In this document: positions 9,384-18,294 of the stretch, one piece after another
How positions within the stretch are numbered: the first letter of the stretch is position 1
Layout of the letters: each line of letters starts with the position of its first letter
NCBI GenBank assembly: GCA_027064135.1
Contig: JAMOQG010000034.1
Coordinates: 1 to 58,826 of the forward strand
Direction of reading: 5' to 3'
Length of the DNA: 58,826 bases
Source: Peptostreptococcaceae bacterium
GTDB taxonomy: Bacteria; Bacillota; Clostridia; Peptostreptococcales; Acidaminobacteraceae
Notes under the pieces: generated by a model
Database searches by the model: none
Told to the model about the DNA's origin: nothing
What the model saw: only the letters and a program-made list of their open reading frames with translations
Made by a program: the position numbers and the translations under genes

Positions 9384-10154
9384 CTATAATTCATTAACGA
9401 TTAAATTTAATGACTCTGACATTACATTTTGTTCAGCAACAACATTATCCAAAGTGATTATTTCATTAACAATATTTTCATTTTCAATTCCAATTGATTT
9501 TAAAAGATTAGCAATTTCAAGAGCAAATTTAGCAGTTTCATCAGACATTTTTTGTACTTCATTTGCTACTATAGCAAATCCTTTTCCATGCTCCCCTGCT
9601 CTAGCTGCTTCAATATTTGCGTTCAATCCAAGGATTTTCATGCGCTGAGTAATTTTATTAATTGCAACAGCCAATTCATCTGTTTGATTAATGTAATCTT
9701 TTGACTCACTTGATGCATTATTTAAATTACTTGTTATTTCATTTAACACATTAATTCCTTTTGAAACATTAGTAATTTCATTTTCAAGTTTTATAGAAGT
9801 TTCATTAATAATACTTAATTTTTCATCAAGCATATTAGCGGCTTCTTTTTGCCTATCTACCATTGTTACCATTAATTCAGCTGCTTGTGAATCAATAATT
9901 GTTTTTTCACTATATTTTTTTTCTAAAATACTTTTTACTACTTCATTTCCTGTAACATCTACTAAAATATCAGCAGATGCTTGGATATCATCTATTTCAG
10001 ATGAATATTTAATATTTAACTTTTTAGCTAGAATAATTCCAGGTGAATTAAAATCTCTATCTACTACAAGTTTTATATTTATATTTTCCATTTCGTTAAA
10101 CATTTCTATTAATTTTTTACCACCATGCCCTGCACCAACAATAACAACATTCAT
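9384..10154 (-). CDS. Soluble Rossmann-fold / methyl-accepting chemotaxis signalling fusion
   Basis: 256 residues with no transmembrane segment. The N-terminal ~100 residues form a dinucleotide-binding fold with the glycine motif IVGAGHGGKKL and a VVDRDF strand-end acidic residue, like the NAD(P) domain of Gfo/Idh or homoserine/aspartate dehydrogenases, but no catalytic domain follows. The C-terminal half is a chemoreceptor cytoplasmic hairpin whose tip reads LGLNANIEAARAGEHGKGF, followed by AIVANEVQKMSDET, the region that binds CheA/CheW. The domain is short and ends soon after the tip. A cytoplasmic receptor for NAD(H) or redox state is the simplest reading, and this is inference. RBS AAAGGAG is well placed. 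Confidence 0.85.
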   Translation of the reverse strand: MNVVIVGAGHGGKKLIEMFNEMENINIKLVVDRDFNSPGIILAKKLNIKYSSEIDDIQASADILVDVTGNEVVKSILEKKYSEKTIIDSQAAELMVTMVDRQKEAANMLDEKLSIINETSIKLENEITNVSKGINVLNEITSNLNNASSESKDYINQTDELAVAINKITQRMKILGLNANIEAARAGEHGKGFAIVANEVQKMSDETAKFALEIANLLKSIGIENENIVNEIITLDNVVAEQNVMSESLNLIVNEL

Positions 10155-10535
10155 TAAATCGACTCCTTTAAAATATAATCTTCTAAAATTATAACATAAT
10201 AATTAAAAGAATCGCAAAAAAATTAATTATATTACTAATTAAAGATAACATTTTTTATTTAATTATCCCCTTTCTTCTTAAATATAATAACAAATGAAGA
10301 AGTTGAAATATTGGCAACAACAATTAAATTATATACAATAAACCATAACCAACCTACCGGTAGACTTTTAACTTCAGTAATGAATTAAGTCAGAAAAAAG
10401 TTTCTTTTTTAAAACATGCAAGAAAAGCTTATTATAGTTAATAAACGAAGCGATTTTATTAAAAACATAAAAAAATATTACAAAGAAAACTAGACACATG
10501 AAAGGTTTTTATTGTGAATATATATGGATTAATGT
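10155..10535. other. Intergenic region with a membrane-protein remnant
   Basis: No complete gene is visible. On the minus strand 10259-10384 is open and reads as the end of a membrane protein (LPVGWLWFIVYNLIVV then positive residues KKKGDN and a stop), but there is no start codon and a stop lies directly upstream. Probably a decayed fragment. Confidence 0.35.
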
Positions 10536-11822
10536 TTACCATATTTTTAAGACTTTTTCTATCGCAACAGTTGCAATCTCTAGGTCAAACTGTGTCCCTG
10601 CATTTTTTCTTATTTCATTGATTGCATCTTTTTTTGAAAGTGTTTTTCGATAAGGACGGTCAGAAGTCATAGCATCATAAGCATCTGCTATTGCAATAAT
10701 TTTTGATTCTAAAAATATATTTTCACCTTTTATACCCCTAGGATAACCAGCGCCATCACAACGTTCATGATGCTGAAAAACAATATTTGCAATATTTTCT
10801 ATTTCTTTAGTTTTTATTAGTGCTTTATAACCATCTTCAGGGTGTTTCTTTATTATTTCGAATTCAGCTTCGCTTAACTTTCCTTTTTTATTAATTATTT
10901 CATTAGATATTATTGCTTTCCCTATATCATGAACTAATCCTGCATAATAAACTTGATTAATATCTTCTTCTTCGAGATTCATATTTTCGGCAATTCTTTT
11001 AGAAATTTGTGCAACATTTACACTATGATTCTTCGTATATTTATCATGAATTTCAAGCAATCCAGTTAATGTAACAATTATGTTAGTTAATTGGTTTAGC
11101 TGAAGTTTTTGATATTTTTTTTCTGCCAATTCAAGTTGATCATGAAATCGACTTCTAATATTGGTATACTCAGATATTGCAGAAAGCATTGAAGCAACTT
11201 TAAATTTTTCTATATCTAAATCATCAATATCCACTAACTCAAAATAAAATGGATTTTCATGAATTTCTCCCTTCCAAATAACAATAGGATGAACCTCAAT
11301 AATATTAATAATCATACTACTAGTAAATCGGTGAATGTTGTATCTACATATAACTGTAACTGGGTAAAGTCCAAATATTTCATCATTTAGCATATTTTCA
11401 TATTCCATGATTTTTTCAAAACCATCTTCATAATCAAGTACCCAACTAATTTCACCTGTAATTGCCAATCCACTATATCCTTCTTGTAATGCTCTTTCAG
11501 ATAATTCTTTTAACAAACTTATCATTTTTGAGGGACTAAATTTTCCATCTTTTGAATATGCATCATTTTTATCCAGCAAAGATAACTGTCCACTGCTAAT
11601 TATCTTTTGAAAATCTATCGAATCTTCAAGATTTTTTATTAATATATCCATTTCAAGGTCACCAGAAATAACTAAACATTTTTCATTGTTATTAACTCTT
11701 GAAATTATATAATTTGCAATTATTCCAGCATTTTGTATGGCATCATTATCTTCATAGAGAAGTACCATATGATCACCTGTACTGATGCTATTCATTTTTT
11801 CTAATAAATTACTCGATTTCAT
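10536..11822 (-). CDS. MEDS-domain / HD-GYP c-di-GMP phosphodiesterase
   Basis: 428 residues. The N-terminal ~200 residues (starting around ISTGDHMVLLYEDND) match the MEDS type sensory domain first described in DcmR and methanogen proteins. A short coiled segment leads to an HD-GYP domain from about residue 245. Catalytic motifs are complete: NHS, VHDIGK, HHERCDGAGYPRG and DAYDAMTSDRPYR. The family hydrolyses cyclic di-GMP to pGpG or GMP. It lies in line with the GGDEF/HD-GYP gene 88 bases upstream on the same strand. RBS AAGGAGATATAAA precedes the ATG. The effector bound by the MEDS domain is unknown. Confidence 0.85.
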   Translation of the reverse strand: MKSSNLLEKMNSISTGDHMVLLYEDNDAIQNAGIIANYIISRVNNNEKCLVISGDLEMDILIKNLEDSIDFQKIISSGQLSLLDKNDAYSKDGKFSPSKMISLLKELSERALQEGYSGLAITGEISWVLDYEDGFEKIMEYENMLNDEIFGLYPVTVICRYNIHRFTSSMIINIIEVHPIVIWKGEIHENPFYFELVDIDDLDIEKFKVASMLSAISEYTNIRSRFHDQLELAEKKYQKLQLNQLTNIIVTLTGLLEIHDKYTKNHSVNVAQISKRIAENMNLEEEDINQVYYAGLVHDIGKAIISNEIINKKGKLSEAEFEIIKKHPEDGYKALIKTKEIENIANIVFQHHERCDGAGYPRGIKGENIFLESKIIAIADAYDAMTSDRPYRKTLSKKDAINEIRKNAGTQFDLEIATVAIEKVLKIW

Positions 11823-11910
11823 TTTATATCTCCTTCTAATAACACGGTAGTGTCCACTATTTCTTTTAAGAATTTTATCTATAAAACTCCCAGTGAATAT
11901 TTCACTATCT

Positions 11911-14196
11911 CTATTGTCCTTTCATTATACCTATAAAAGCATCTGCAATTTTGGAATCAAACTGAGTGCCTCTGTTATTTTCTAGTTCTAATAAAGCTAT
12001 TTCTTTGTCCATTTCTTCTCTATATGATCGTTTTGAAATCATAGCATGATATGCGTCTGCCACACAAATAATTCGTGCTACAATTGGAATTTCTTCCCCT
12101 TTTAATCCATCTGGATATCCTGTACCATCCCATCTTTCATGATGACTGCGAACACAAGATACTATATCGTTATTGTCTACAATTTTACATACTATATCGC
12201 TACCAGTTTTAGGATGTTCCTTTATTATTGAGTATTCTTCTTCCGTAAGTTTTCCTTCTTTTCTAATAATTGTATCAGATATTGATAATTTCCCGATATC
12301 ATGTATTAATCCACCTAGCCTAATTGCATATTTTTGTTTTTCACTTAATTTTAATTCATCAGCAATTATCATAGCAAATCTTGAAACTTCTACCGAATGG
12401 TATCCTGTATAAGTATCTTTTAAATCTACTGCACTTGCTAAATTATATATAGATTTTATTAGCACTTGATTTTTATAATTTATTTGACTATCACTTTCAA
12501 GTTTCAGTTCAATATCTGGATCATATACATAGACCCTGTTTCTTCCATTTGATTTTGCAAAAATCATTGCTTTTTCTGCTTTTGAAACAACTAATTTAGG
12601 ATCTACAGAATCTTTTGGATATTTCGCAATTCCTATTGATAAAGTAAGTGGTAAATATCCAGACAAATTTTGAAGTTCCTCATCAACAATAATTTTTCTT
12701 CTTATTTTTTCTGCTAACGCACTTGATGTTAACTCGCCATTAGCATTATTATAAATGATTGCAAACTCTTCTCCACCGAATCTAAATACAGCTTCTTTAT
12801 CATCAATAATACTTAAAATTTCATCAGCTATTCCTTTAATAATTTTATCTCCAATCTCATAACCAACTAAATCATTTATAGGTCGAAATTTATCAATATC
12901 AATAAATATTATATCAACACTTTCATTTTTCACTTTTATTCTATTACTAAAAGCTTCATAAAAATGAGTATGATTATAAAGCCCTGTCAATTCATCAAAA
13001 ATTAACGCTTTTTTTAATCTATCTTTTTCTAATTCAATAATTTTCTTTTCTGAATAAATCAAATTTTGAAATTCAATATAGTTTATTAAAGTAATAAGTA
13101 AAATTGCAACTGAATAAAATACAATCCCATAAACTCCCAATCTCATTAAGCCACCATCAAAGAAAAGTAACGAAAATGTATCATGAATTGAAGGCCCTAA
13201 AAGTAGTATGCCAGAAAAACAAATCATATAATCTTGTGGGTTTTTATATAATCTATAATTCCTACAAGAAACATATATCCAAGACATAACAGTAATTAAT
13301 AATAATAAATTTATTCTTGTAGAATAGAAACTCAATTCAATACGATTTTTCGATAATACTATCATTATTAGTATGCATACACCCATGATTTTAGCAATAT
13401 TCAATATTATTTTACTTTTATAGAGTTTTGACAATGCAATTGACATTACTATTGGTGAAATATATAACAATGATAATAGTATTTTTTTAAATAATAAATC
13501 ACTTAAAAACGGATGAGGTATCACAATATAATCTACTAAATATATTGAAATTATAAAAACACTTACCGGAAAAAGGAACATTATTTTATTATTAATTTTT
13601 GTGATTATAAATAACATGATTTCCATTGCTGACATCGCTAATAATATTGAAAGGAAAAATATATATAAATTCGAATAAATAGTTTTTAACAGATAAAATA
13701 TTTTAGTCCCTATACATGTATCACTAATAAATATTGGAATATTTCCATGGCCAATTTTATATTCTGAGTATGTATAAAAAACTAAACTATTTTCATCTTC
13801 TATTAATTCTTCAGAAATTGCAAATTTGTAGACATTATTCCATAAATTAACTCTTTCATATTTGTCGTCACCAATCATACCAATTAAATTATCATTAAAA
13901 TATATTTTATGCCATGTTCCTCTTATTCTAGGAACTATCAATAAAGCATCACCATCTATTTTATTAAACATTTCTTTTGAAATTGTAGTTTCACATTTGA
14001 AATATTTACTTTTTTCAATATCTACTTTTTGCTCGCTAAAATCGTTTTTTTCATTATTTATAATAAAATTTTCAAGGAAAATTATATTATCTCCATTTTC
14101 TTTAATAAGATATTTTACATATGATAAGCTAGATAAAATAATAGAAAACACAATAATAATAATTAAAATATAAACATTAAAAAATTTCTTTTTCAT
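11911..14196 (-). CDS. Membrane-bound GGDEF and HD-GYP bifunctional c-di-GMP enzyme
   Basis: 761 residues. An N-terminal signal anchor is followed by an extracellular sensor of about 140 residues, a block of about seven to eight hydrophobic segments (residues about 165-375, 7TMR-DISM-like topology), then GGDEF (about 400-560) and HD-GYP (about 575-760). The cyclase motif is RFGGEEFAII, compatible with activity. The phosphodiesterase motifs IHDIGK and HHERWDGTGYPDG are intact. Both making and breaking cyclic di-GMP is therefore possible, with the extracellular sensor probably setting the balance. It is divergent from the first copy of the small duplicated gene. Confidence 0.88.
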   Translation of the reverse strand: MKKKFFNVYILIIIIVFSIILSSLSYVKYLIKENGDNIIFLENFIINNEKNDFSEQKVDIEKSKYFKCETTISKEMFNKIDGDALLIVPRIRGTWHKIYFNDNLIGMIGDDKYERVNLWNNVYKFAISEELIEDENSLVFYTYSEYKIGHGNIPIFISDTCIGTKIFYLLKTIYSNLYIFFLSILLAMSAMEIMLFIITKINNKIMFLFPVSVFIISIYLVDYIVIPHPFLSDLLFKKILLSLLYISPIVMSIALSKLYKSKIILNIAKIMGVCILIMIVLSKNRIELSFYSTRINLLLLITVMSWIYVSCRNYRLYKNPQDYMICFSGILLLGPSIHDTFSLLFFDGGLMRLGVYGIVFYSVAILLITLINYIEFQNLIYSEKKIIELEKDRLKKALIFDELTGLYNHTHFYEAFSNRIKVKNESVDIIFIDIDKFRPINDLVGYEIGDKIIKGIADEILSIIDDKEAVFRFGGEEFAIIYNNANGELTSSALAEKIRRKIIVDEELQNLSGYLPLTLSIGIAKYPKDSVDPKLVVSKAEKAMIFAKSNGRNRVYVYDPDIELKLESDSQINYKNQVLIKSIYNLASAVDLKDTYTGYHSVEVSRFAMIIADELKLSEKQKYAIRLGGLIHDIGKLSISDTIIRKEGKLTEEEYSIIKEHPKTGSDIVCKIVDNNDIVSCVRSHHERWDGTGYPDGLKGEEIPIVARIICVADAYHAMISKRSYREEMDKEIALLELENNRGTQFDSKIADAFIGIMKGQ

Positions 14197-14549
14197 ATTA
14201 TCACCTCATAAGCTTCTATATACCCTAAATTTAACGTAAAAAACAAATTTCACATGAACTTAAATTTTTATATAATTAAAAAATCACTTCGTAATAGTTA
14301 ATTTAATCACTATCTCGAGGCGATTTATATAAGTTATCTTTTGACCACATTATCCGTTTTACTTAAAATTCAAATCTGAAATATCTACAGATAATTTTTC
14401 AACTTCTAATTTTTAAATTTAATAATTCTTAGACTTTCTATTATAACATTCCAGGTATCAAAAATCTGTTCGCAACAATTTAATATTTAATAATAAAACG
14501 TTTTCCTAAAGAAACATTGAAATAGATAGCGTTTTCCAGCAAATTTAAG

Positions 14550-14577
14550 TTGTAATATAATTCTAATCATGTATAAT
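14550..14577 (+). promoter_or_regulatory. Promoter of small-protein gene copy A
   Basis: TTGTAA, 16 bases, TATAAT, about 30 bases before the start codon. It is conserved unchanged in copy B. Confidence 0.65.
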
Positions 14578-14609
14578 CACAATATAAACATAAGAAAGGA
14601 AGTGAAAAT

Positions 14610-14846
14610 ATGTCAAAAACATTAAGATTAAAATACTCTAACAAAGGTATTGGTGTAAATTTCTATAGTACTATTGAAGAAAATAATTATCATGCAATTA
14701 TCGAAAGTATTAAACCATTTGTTACAAATGATACTTCATTAGGAATGTCAGATATCAAATGGGATTTAGATAATATGAAATTAGGCCATAACGATCCAAC
14801 TGCTAATATGTTATTAGAAAAAATTACTTTAAGATTAAAACAATAA
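14610..14846 (+). CDS. Unrecognised 78-residue protein, copy A
   Basis: I do not recognise the family. The product is a small soluble protein of mixed charge with no signal peptide or membrane segment, beginning MSKTLRLKYSNKGIGVNFY and ending MLLEKITLRLKQ; predicted strands at both ends suggest a compact alpha/beta fold. It is a real gene: it has a well placed AGGAAGTG ribosome site, its own promoter and terminator, and an identical protein encoded again at 16782-17018. It is divergent from a GGDEF/HD-GYP gene. A role linked to cyclic di-GMP signalling is possible from context only. Confidence 0.75.
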   Translation: MSKTLRLKYSNKGIGVNFYSTIEENNYHAIIESIKPFVTNDTSLGMSDIKWDLDNMKLGHNDPTANMLLEKITLRLKQ

Positions 14847-14849
14847 TGA

Positions 14850-14889
14850 ATGCTTTATCTCACTTAAAAAAAGGGATAAAGCATTTTTT
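14850..14889 (+). terminator. Terminator of small-protein gene copy A
   Basis: Stem ATGCTTTATC / GATAAAGCAT followed by six T. Copy B keeps the stem through G-T wobbles. Confidence 0.8.
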
Positions 14890-14941
14890 ATTGCATAAGA
14901 AACCGCTTTGAATATTACTTCAGTGACAATTACATTTTAAT

Positions 14942-16483
14942 TTAAGAAATTGACTCTGTGTAAACACTATATTGATTCCTTCCATTACGTTTTGCATTAT
15001 ATAACCCTAAATCAGCAAAATAAATCATTTCTTTTACATCTTTAGGTTCATGAACTTTATTATTTGAAATTCCAATACTTAATGTTACATTAACAGTTTC
15101 ATTATTATTTAGATAAACTTTAGATCCTTCTACTTTATCTAATATTGTTGACGCAATCTTTGTAGCTTGATCTATTGTTGTATCATTTAAAACAATAATA
15201 AATTCATCTCCTCCATATCGACTAATTTTATGTTCTTCACCTAATAAATTGATACATTGCTCACACGTATTTTTAATAATTTCATCACCAATTAAATGCC
15301 CATAGGTGTCATTTACTTTCTTGAAGTTATCAATATCAAATATTAAGCACGATACAGATATTCTTAAACTCTCATTTTTAAAAACAACGTCATGAATATA
15401 TTCTTCTATATATTTGCGATTATAAACCCCTGTTAAATAATCTTTTTGAGAAATTTTATGGGTTTTATCATATACTTTCCAAAGTTCATTATAAAGCTCT
15501 TCTAATTTTTTTGATTGCCCTTCAATTAGTGTGTTTTTATCTTTTAAGATTCTATTCCTTTCTTTCACATATTCAATTTCTTTTTTCTGTTCAGCCACTT
15601 GATGTTGTATCTCTAAACTTAAAGACAATTTATCTAATTCACTTTTTTTAATGGAATTAAGAACTTTAATGTATTTTTCTTGATAATTACTTTTCCCTTC
15701 ATAGTCCTTTAATTGATCACAAGTTCTTATTTGAGATTGATACATATCTTCTAATAAATTTAAATCTTCATAACTTTCAACAAGTTCAATAGCTTTATCA
15801 TAGAATATTCTTGCTTTGTTAAACCGTTCTTGCTTTAAATAGAAAAAAGCTTTTAAATCATAAAAAGATGCTAATTCTCTTTTATTTTGTGAAAAAGCTT
15901 TAAAAGTTTCTAATGTATCTAGTTCTTTTTTAGATTCATCGAAATTTTCTAAAAAAATTAAAGATTTAATATAATTTAATTTTACGCGAATTATTAAAAG
16001 CTCTGAATAAGGTTCAAAAGCTTCAGCAAATTCAACACCAAATGCTGCCATTTCCAAGGCTTTTTTATAATTTTTTTCTAAGTTTAAAATATGACTATAA
16101 TTACTATACCCATTACTTACTATATGTAAATGACCTAGTTCTTTCGCTAATTTAATAGATTGATCCAATGTTTTTTTACAATTTTCATAATCTTTATTAT
16201 GTAAATATAAAACAAAGAAAAAGTTAACTGAATTTAAAAAATCAGCTGGTTTTCCATCCACTTCTATTAATTTTCTATGCTTGATTAGATCTAAAAAGGC
16301 ATTTTCAATATCACCAACGTAATAATATGAAACACCACGATTCAAATAACCTGCAATTACTTTGTCGTAATCCTCTTCTTCTTTACCTTTAATAATCACT
16401 TCACTACAAAATTTAATGAGTTCTTTATAATTACCTTCTTTTCGTAATTTTGCTATTTTCTCTATTAATTCTGCTATTTTCAA
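14942..16483 (-). CDS. TPR-repeat diguanylate cyclase
   Basis: 513 residues. The first ~270 residues are helical repeats of the tetratricopeptide type (for example AGYLNRGVSYYYVGDIENAF and SFYDLKAFFYLKQERFNKAR). A coiled coil at about 285-340 follows, then a C-terminal GGDEF domain with SRYGGDEFIIVL, an active-type signature. There is no membrane segment, so it is a cytoplasmic cyclic-di-GMP synthase regulated by protein-protein contacts through the TPR array. The start is TTG at 16483 behind GGAGGGA; no better ATG is available. It lies between the two copies of the small gene and is divergent from copy B. Confidence 0.87.
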   Translation of the reverse strand: MKIAELIEKIAKLRKEGNYKELIKFCSEVIIKGKEEEDYDKVIAGYLNRGVSYYYVGDIENAFLDLIKHRKLIEVDGKPADFLNSVNFFFVLYLHNKDYENCKKTLDQSIKLAKELGHLHIVSNGYSNYSHILNLEKNYKKALEMAAFGVEFAEAFEPYSELLIIRVKLNYIKSLIFLENFDESKKELDTLETFKAFSQNKRELASFYDLKAFFYLKQERFNKARIFYDKAIELVESYEDLNLLEDMYQSQIRTCDQLKDYEGKSNYQEKYIKVLNSIKKSELDKLSLSLEIQHQVAEQKKEIEYVKERNRILKDKNTLIEGQSKKLEELYNELWKVYDKTHKISQKDYLTGVYNRKYIEEYIHDVVFKNESLRISVSCLIFDIDNFKKVNDTYGHLIGDEIIKNTCEQCINLLGEEHKISRYGGDEFIIVLNDTTIDQATKIASTILDKVEGSKVYLNNNETVNVTLSIGISNNKVHEPKDVKEMIYFADLGLYNAKRNGRNQYSVYTESIS

Positions 16484-16721
16484 AGCTCCCTCCTTGTTCC
16501 TTACAGTAGTTAAATTTATTTTATACTCTTCTGATTTTAAATATGATAATTCTTACACTTTCTTATTATAACATTTCAAAGATGGATACTTAAGAAATTT
16601 ATAGAATTTGTTGAGTAAACATTCCAGGTGTAAAAATCTGTTCATAATAATTTAACATTTAATAATAAAACGTTTTCCTAAAGAAACATTGAAATAGATA
16701 GCGTTTTCCAGTAAATTTAAG

Positions 16722-16749
16722 TTGTAATATAATTCTAATCATGTATAAT
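16722..16749 (+). promoter_or_regulatory. Promoter of small-protein gene copy B
   Basis: TTGTAA, 16 bases, TATAAT, identical to copy A. Confidence 0.65.
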
Positions 16750-16781
16750 CACAATATAAACATAAGAAAGGAAGTGAAAAT

Positions 16782-17018
16782 ATGTCAAAAACATTAAGAT
16801 TAAAATACTCTAACAAAGGTATTGGTGTAAATTTCTATAGTACTATTGAAGAAAATAATTATCATGCAATTATCGAAAGTATTAAACCATTTGTTACAAA
16901 TGATACTTCATTAGGAATGTCAGATATCAAATGGGATTTAGATAATATGAAATTAGGTCATAACGATCCAACTGCTAATATGTTATTAGAAAAAATTACT
17001 TTAAGATTAAAACAATAA
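16782..17018 (+). CDS. Unrecognised 78-residue protein, copy B
   Basis: The protein is identical in all 78 residues to the one at 14610-14846. The only coding difference I find is a synonymous third-position change in a glycine codon (GGC in A, GGT in B). Promoter, ribosome site and terminator are also retained, so both copies look expressed. It is divergent from the TPR/GGDEF gene as copy A is from the membrane GGDEF/HD-GYP gene. Recent duplication or ongoing gene conversion would explain the identity. Confidence 0.75.
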   Translation: MSKTLRLKYSNKGIGVNFYSTIEENNYHAIIESIKPFVTNDTSLGMSDIKWDLDNMKLGHNDPTANMLLEKITLRLKQ

Positions 17019-17021
17019 TAA

Positions 17022-17062
17022 ATGCTTTATCTCACTTAAAAAAAGGGGTAAAGTATTTTTTA
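17022..17062 (+). terminator. Terminator of small-protein gene copy B
   Basis: Stem ATGCTTTATC / GGTAAAGTAT, with two wobble pairs, then a T run. The rest of 17063-17333 holds no recognisable gene. Confidence 0.7.
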
Positions 17063-17333
17063 TTGTCAAAAAAGTACAATGAAAATTATAACGAGTGACA
17101 ATTTCATTTAACTAATAAAGGAAGCATAATGGCCTATCTAAAACAATCCACAGGAATTTTTTAGATACAACTTATTTTTATAAAACTTTTAAATACAAAA
17201 TATTATAATAATATATATTTATTTTATCTTTAATTTTTTAAATTTTTATAATAAAATATAAATGCAATTAAATCTTGATACAGATGCTGTTATTATTTTA
17301 GCAGTGAATAATAATAAAAAAAGAGGAGATATT

Positions 17334-17804
17334 ATGGATATTCTTAATTATTTAAAATCATTGAATATTAAATATGAAATATTTGAACATATTGCAGTTT
17401 TTACGGTAGATGAAGCTAAAAAGATTTCTACAAATATTCCTGGAGCTCATTGTAAAAATTTGTTTTTAAGAAATAGAAAAGGAAATGAACATTATTTAGT
17501 AATTTTATTAGAAGATAAAGAAATTAAACTTAAAGATTTATCTAAAGAAATAAATAGTACTAGTTTATCTTTTGCTTCAAAAGAAAGATTAAAAAAATAT
17601 TTAAATTTAGAACCAGGTTCAGTTGGCCCATTTGGGTTAATCAACGATACAAAAAACGAAGTAACAGTAATTATTGATAAAGAAATTCTAAAAAGTGAAA
17701 AAGCAACATTTCATCCAAATAGAAATACTGCAACTATTTGTTTACTATGTAATGATTTAATAACATTTATTGAGAAACAAGGTTACATTATAATCTATAT
17801 TTAA
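17334..17804 (+). CDS. proX: ProX-type prolyl-tRNA editing deacylase (YbaK/ProRS INS domain)
   Basis: 156 residues, a stand-alone YbaK/EbsC-like editing domain. The family hydrolyses mischarged Ala-tRNA(Pro) in trans. Typical features are the N-terminal helix and EHIAVFTVDEA segment, CKNLFLRNRKG, the central lysine-containing region, the LEPGSVGPFGLIND loop, and FHPNRNTATICL near the end. The start is ATG 17334 behind AAGAGGAG. An in-frame ATG at 17262 lacks a ribosome site. It stands alone between the small-gene terminator and a dead acetyltransferase. Which tRNA it edits (ProX versus YbaK type) is inferred from overall resemblance. Confidence 0.85.
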   Translation: MDILNYLKSLNIKYEIFEHIAVFTVDEAKKISTNIPGAHCKNLFLRNRKGNEHYLVILLEDKEIKLKDLSKEINSTSLSFASKERLKKYLNLEPGSVGPFGLINDTKNEVTVIIDKEILKSEKATFHPNRNTATICLLCNDLITFIEKQGYIIIYI

Positions 17805-17825
17805 AAATAATTTCAAAATACAATT

Positions 17826-18132
17826 CTATAGTGATGATTCATAACAATTCTCAAAACTTTTAACATAATTAATTGCACACTTACAAACTTCAGCGGCATA
17901 ACCATATCCCCAATAATCTTCAGCAAAATGATAAATTAATTCTACTTTATGATCCATCTTCTGTAGAATTAAATCTACATGCACCAATTAATTTTTCTTC
18001 ATACTTTAATACTACTCCGTGAACCTGAAAATTCTTTTGTTTTTACAAGTTTCTCCAAAATTTCATAATATTATAAATAGCATTCTCTTTAAGTATACGA
18101 AGTTTTAATCTTTTACTCTCTGATTCGATCAT
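17826..18132 (-). pseudogene. Decayed GNAT acetyltransferase (RimJ/RimL type)
   Basis: A start with ribosome site (GAAAGG, then ATG at 18132) opens onto MIESESKRLKLRILKENA, typical of a GNAT N-terminus, but the frame stops soon after. Further pieces follow in other frames: GVVLKYEEKLIGACRF, then YHFAEDYWGYGYAAEVC and a final INYVKS segment to the stop at 17826. The total is only about 300 bases against about 540 for an intact gene, so there are frameshifts plus an internal deletion. The rest of 17805-18294 holds only the terminator of the SLH gene. Confidence 0.8.
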
Positions 18133-18223
18133 TTTTTCCTTTCTAAACATAGAAAATAACAATATTTAAAAAATCATAAATCCCTTTAAAACACTTCAAT
18201 ATAACACTTGACATCACAAATAC

Positions 18224-18258
18224 AAAACGGAATATTCCAATAAAGGATATTCCGTTTT
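18224..18258 (-). terminator. Terminator of the SLH protein gene
   Basis: Arms AAAACGGAATA / TATTCCGTTTT with a short inner stem. On the minus strand the second arm ends in TTTT. Confidence 0.6.
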
Positions 18259-18294
18259 CAATAAATACTATAATTAATATACACAAATTAATAA

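Larger units (their letters stand above)
14403..14893 (+). repeat. Copy A of a ~0.5-kb duplication carrying promoter, small gene and terminator
   Basis: Nearly identical to 16528-17065 from the leader to the terminator. The main difference is a block of about 50 bases present only in copy B, bounded by an ACATT repeat, which suggests a deletion in A or an insertion in B. The coding part differs at one synonymous site. The leader has an AAAACGTTTT palindrome (14495-14504) resembling a CcpA cre core. The remaining intergenic DNA at 14197-14402 shows nothing recognisable. Confidence 0.93.
16528..17065 (+). repeat. Copy B of the small-gene duplication
   Basis: Matches 14403-14893 with a handful of substitutions and one extra block of about 50 bases (about 16570-16620). 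The two copies are in direct orientation about 2.1 kb apart, so recombination between them would delete the TPR/GGDEF gene. Confidence 0.93.

Noticed and set aside
13862-14173. 103-codon plus-strand frame inside the GGDEF/HD-GYP gene
   Set aside because: Antisense to the signal-anchor region; hydrophobic codons of the sense strand mirror into an open frame.
17112-17164. Tiny frame MAYLKQSTGIF with an AAAGGAAG ribosome site (possible transposase start)
   Set aside because: It stops after 11 codons and no continuation was found in other frames, so a transposase remnant cannot be supported.
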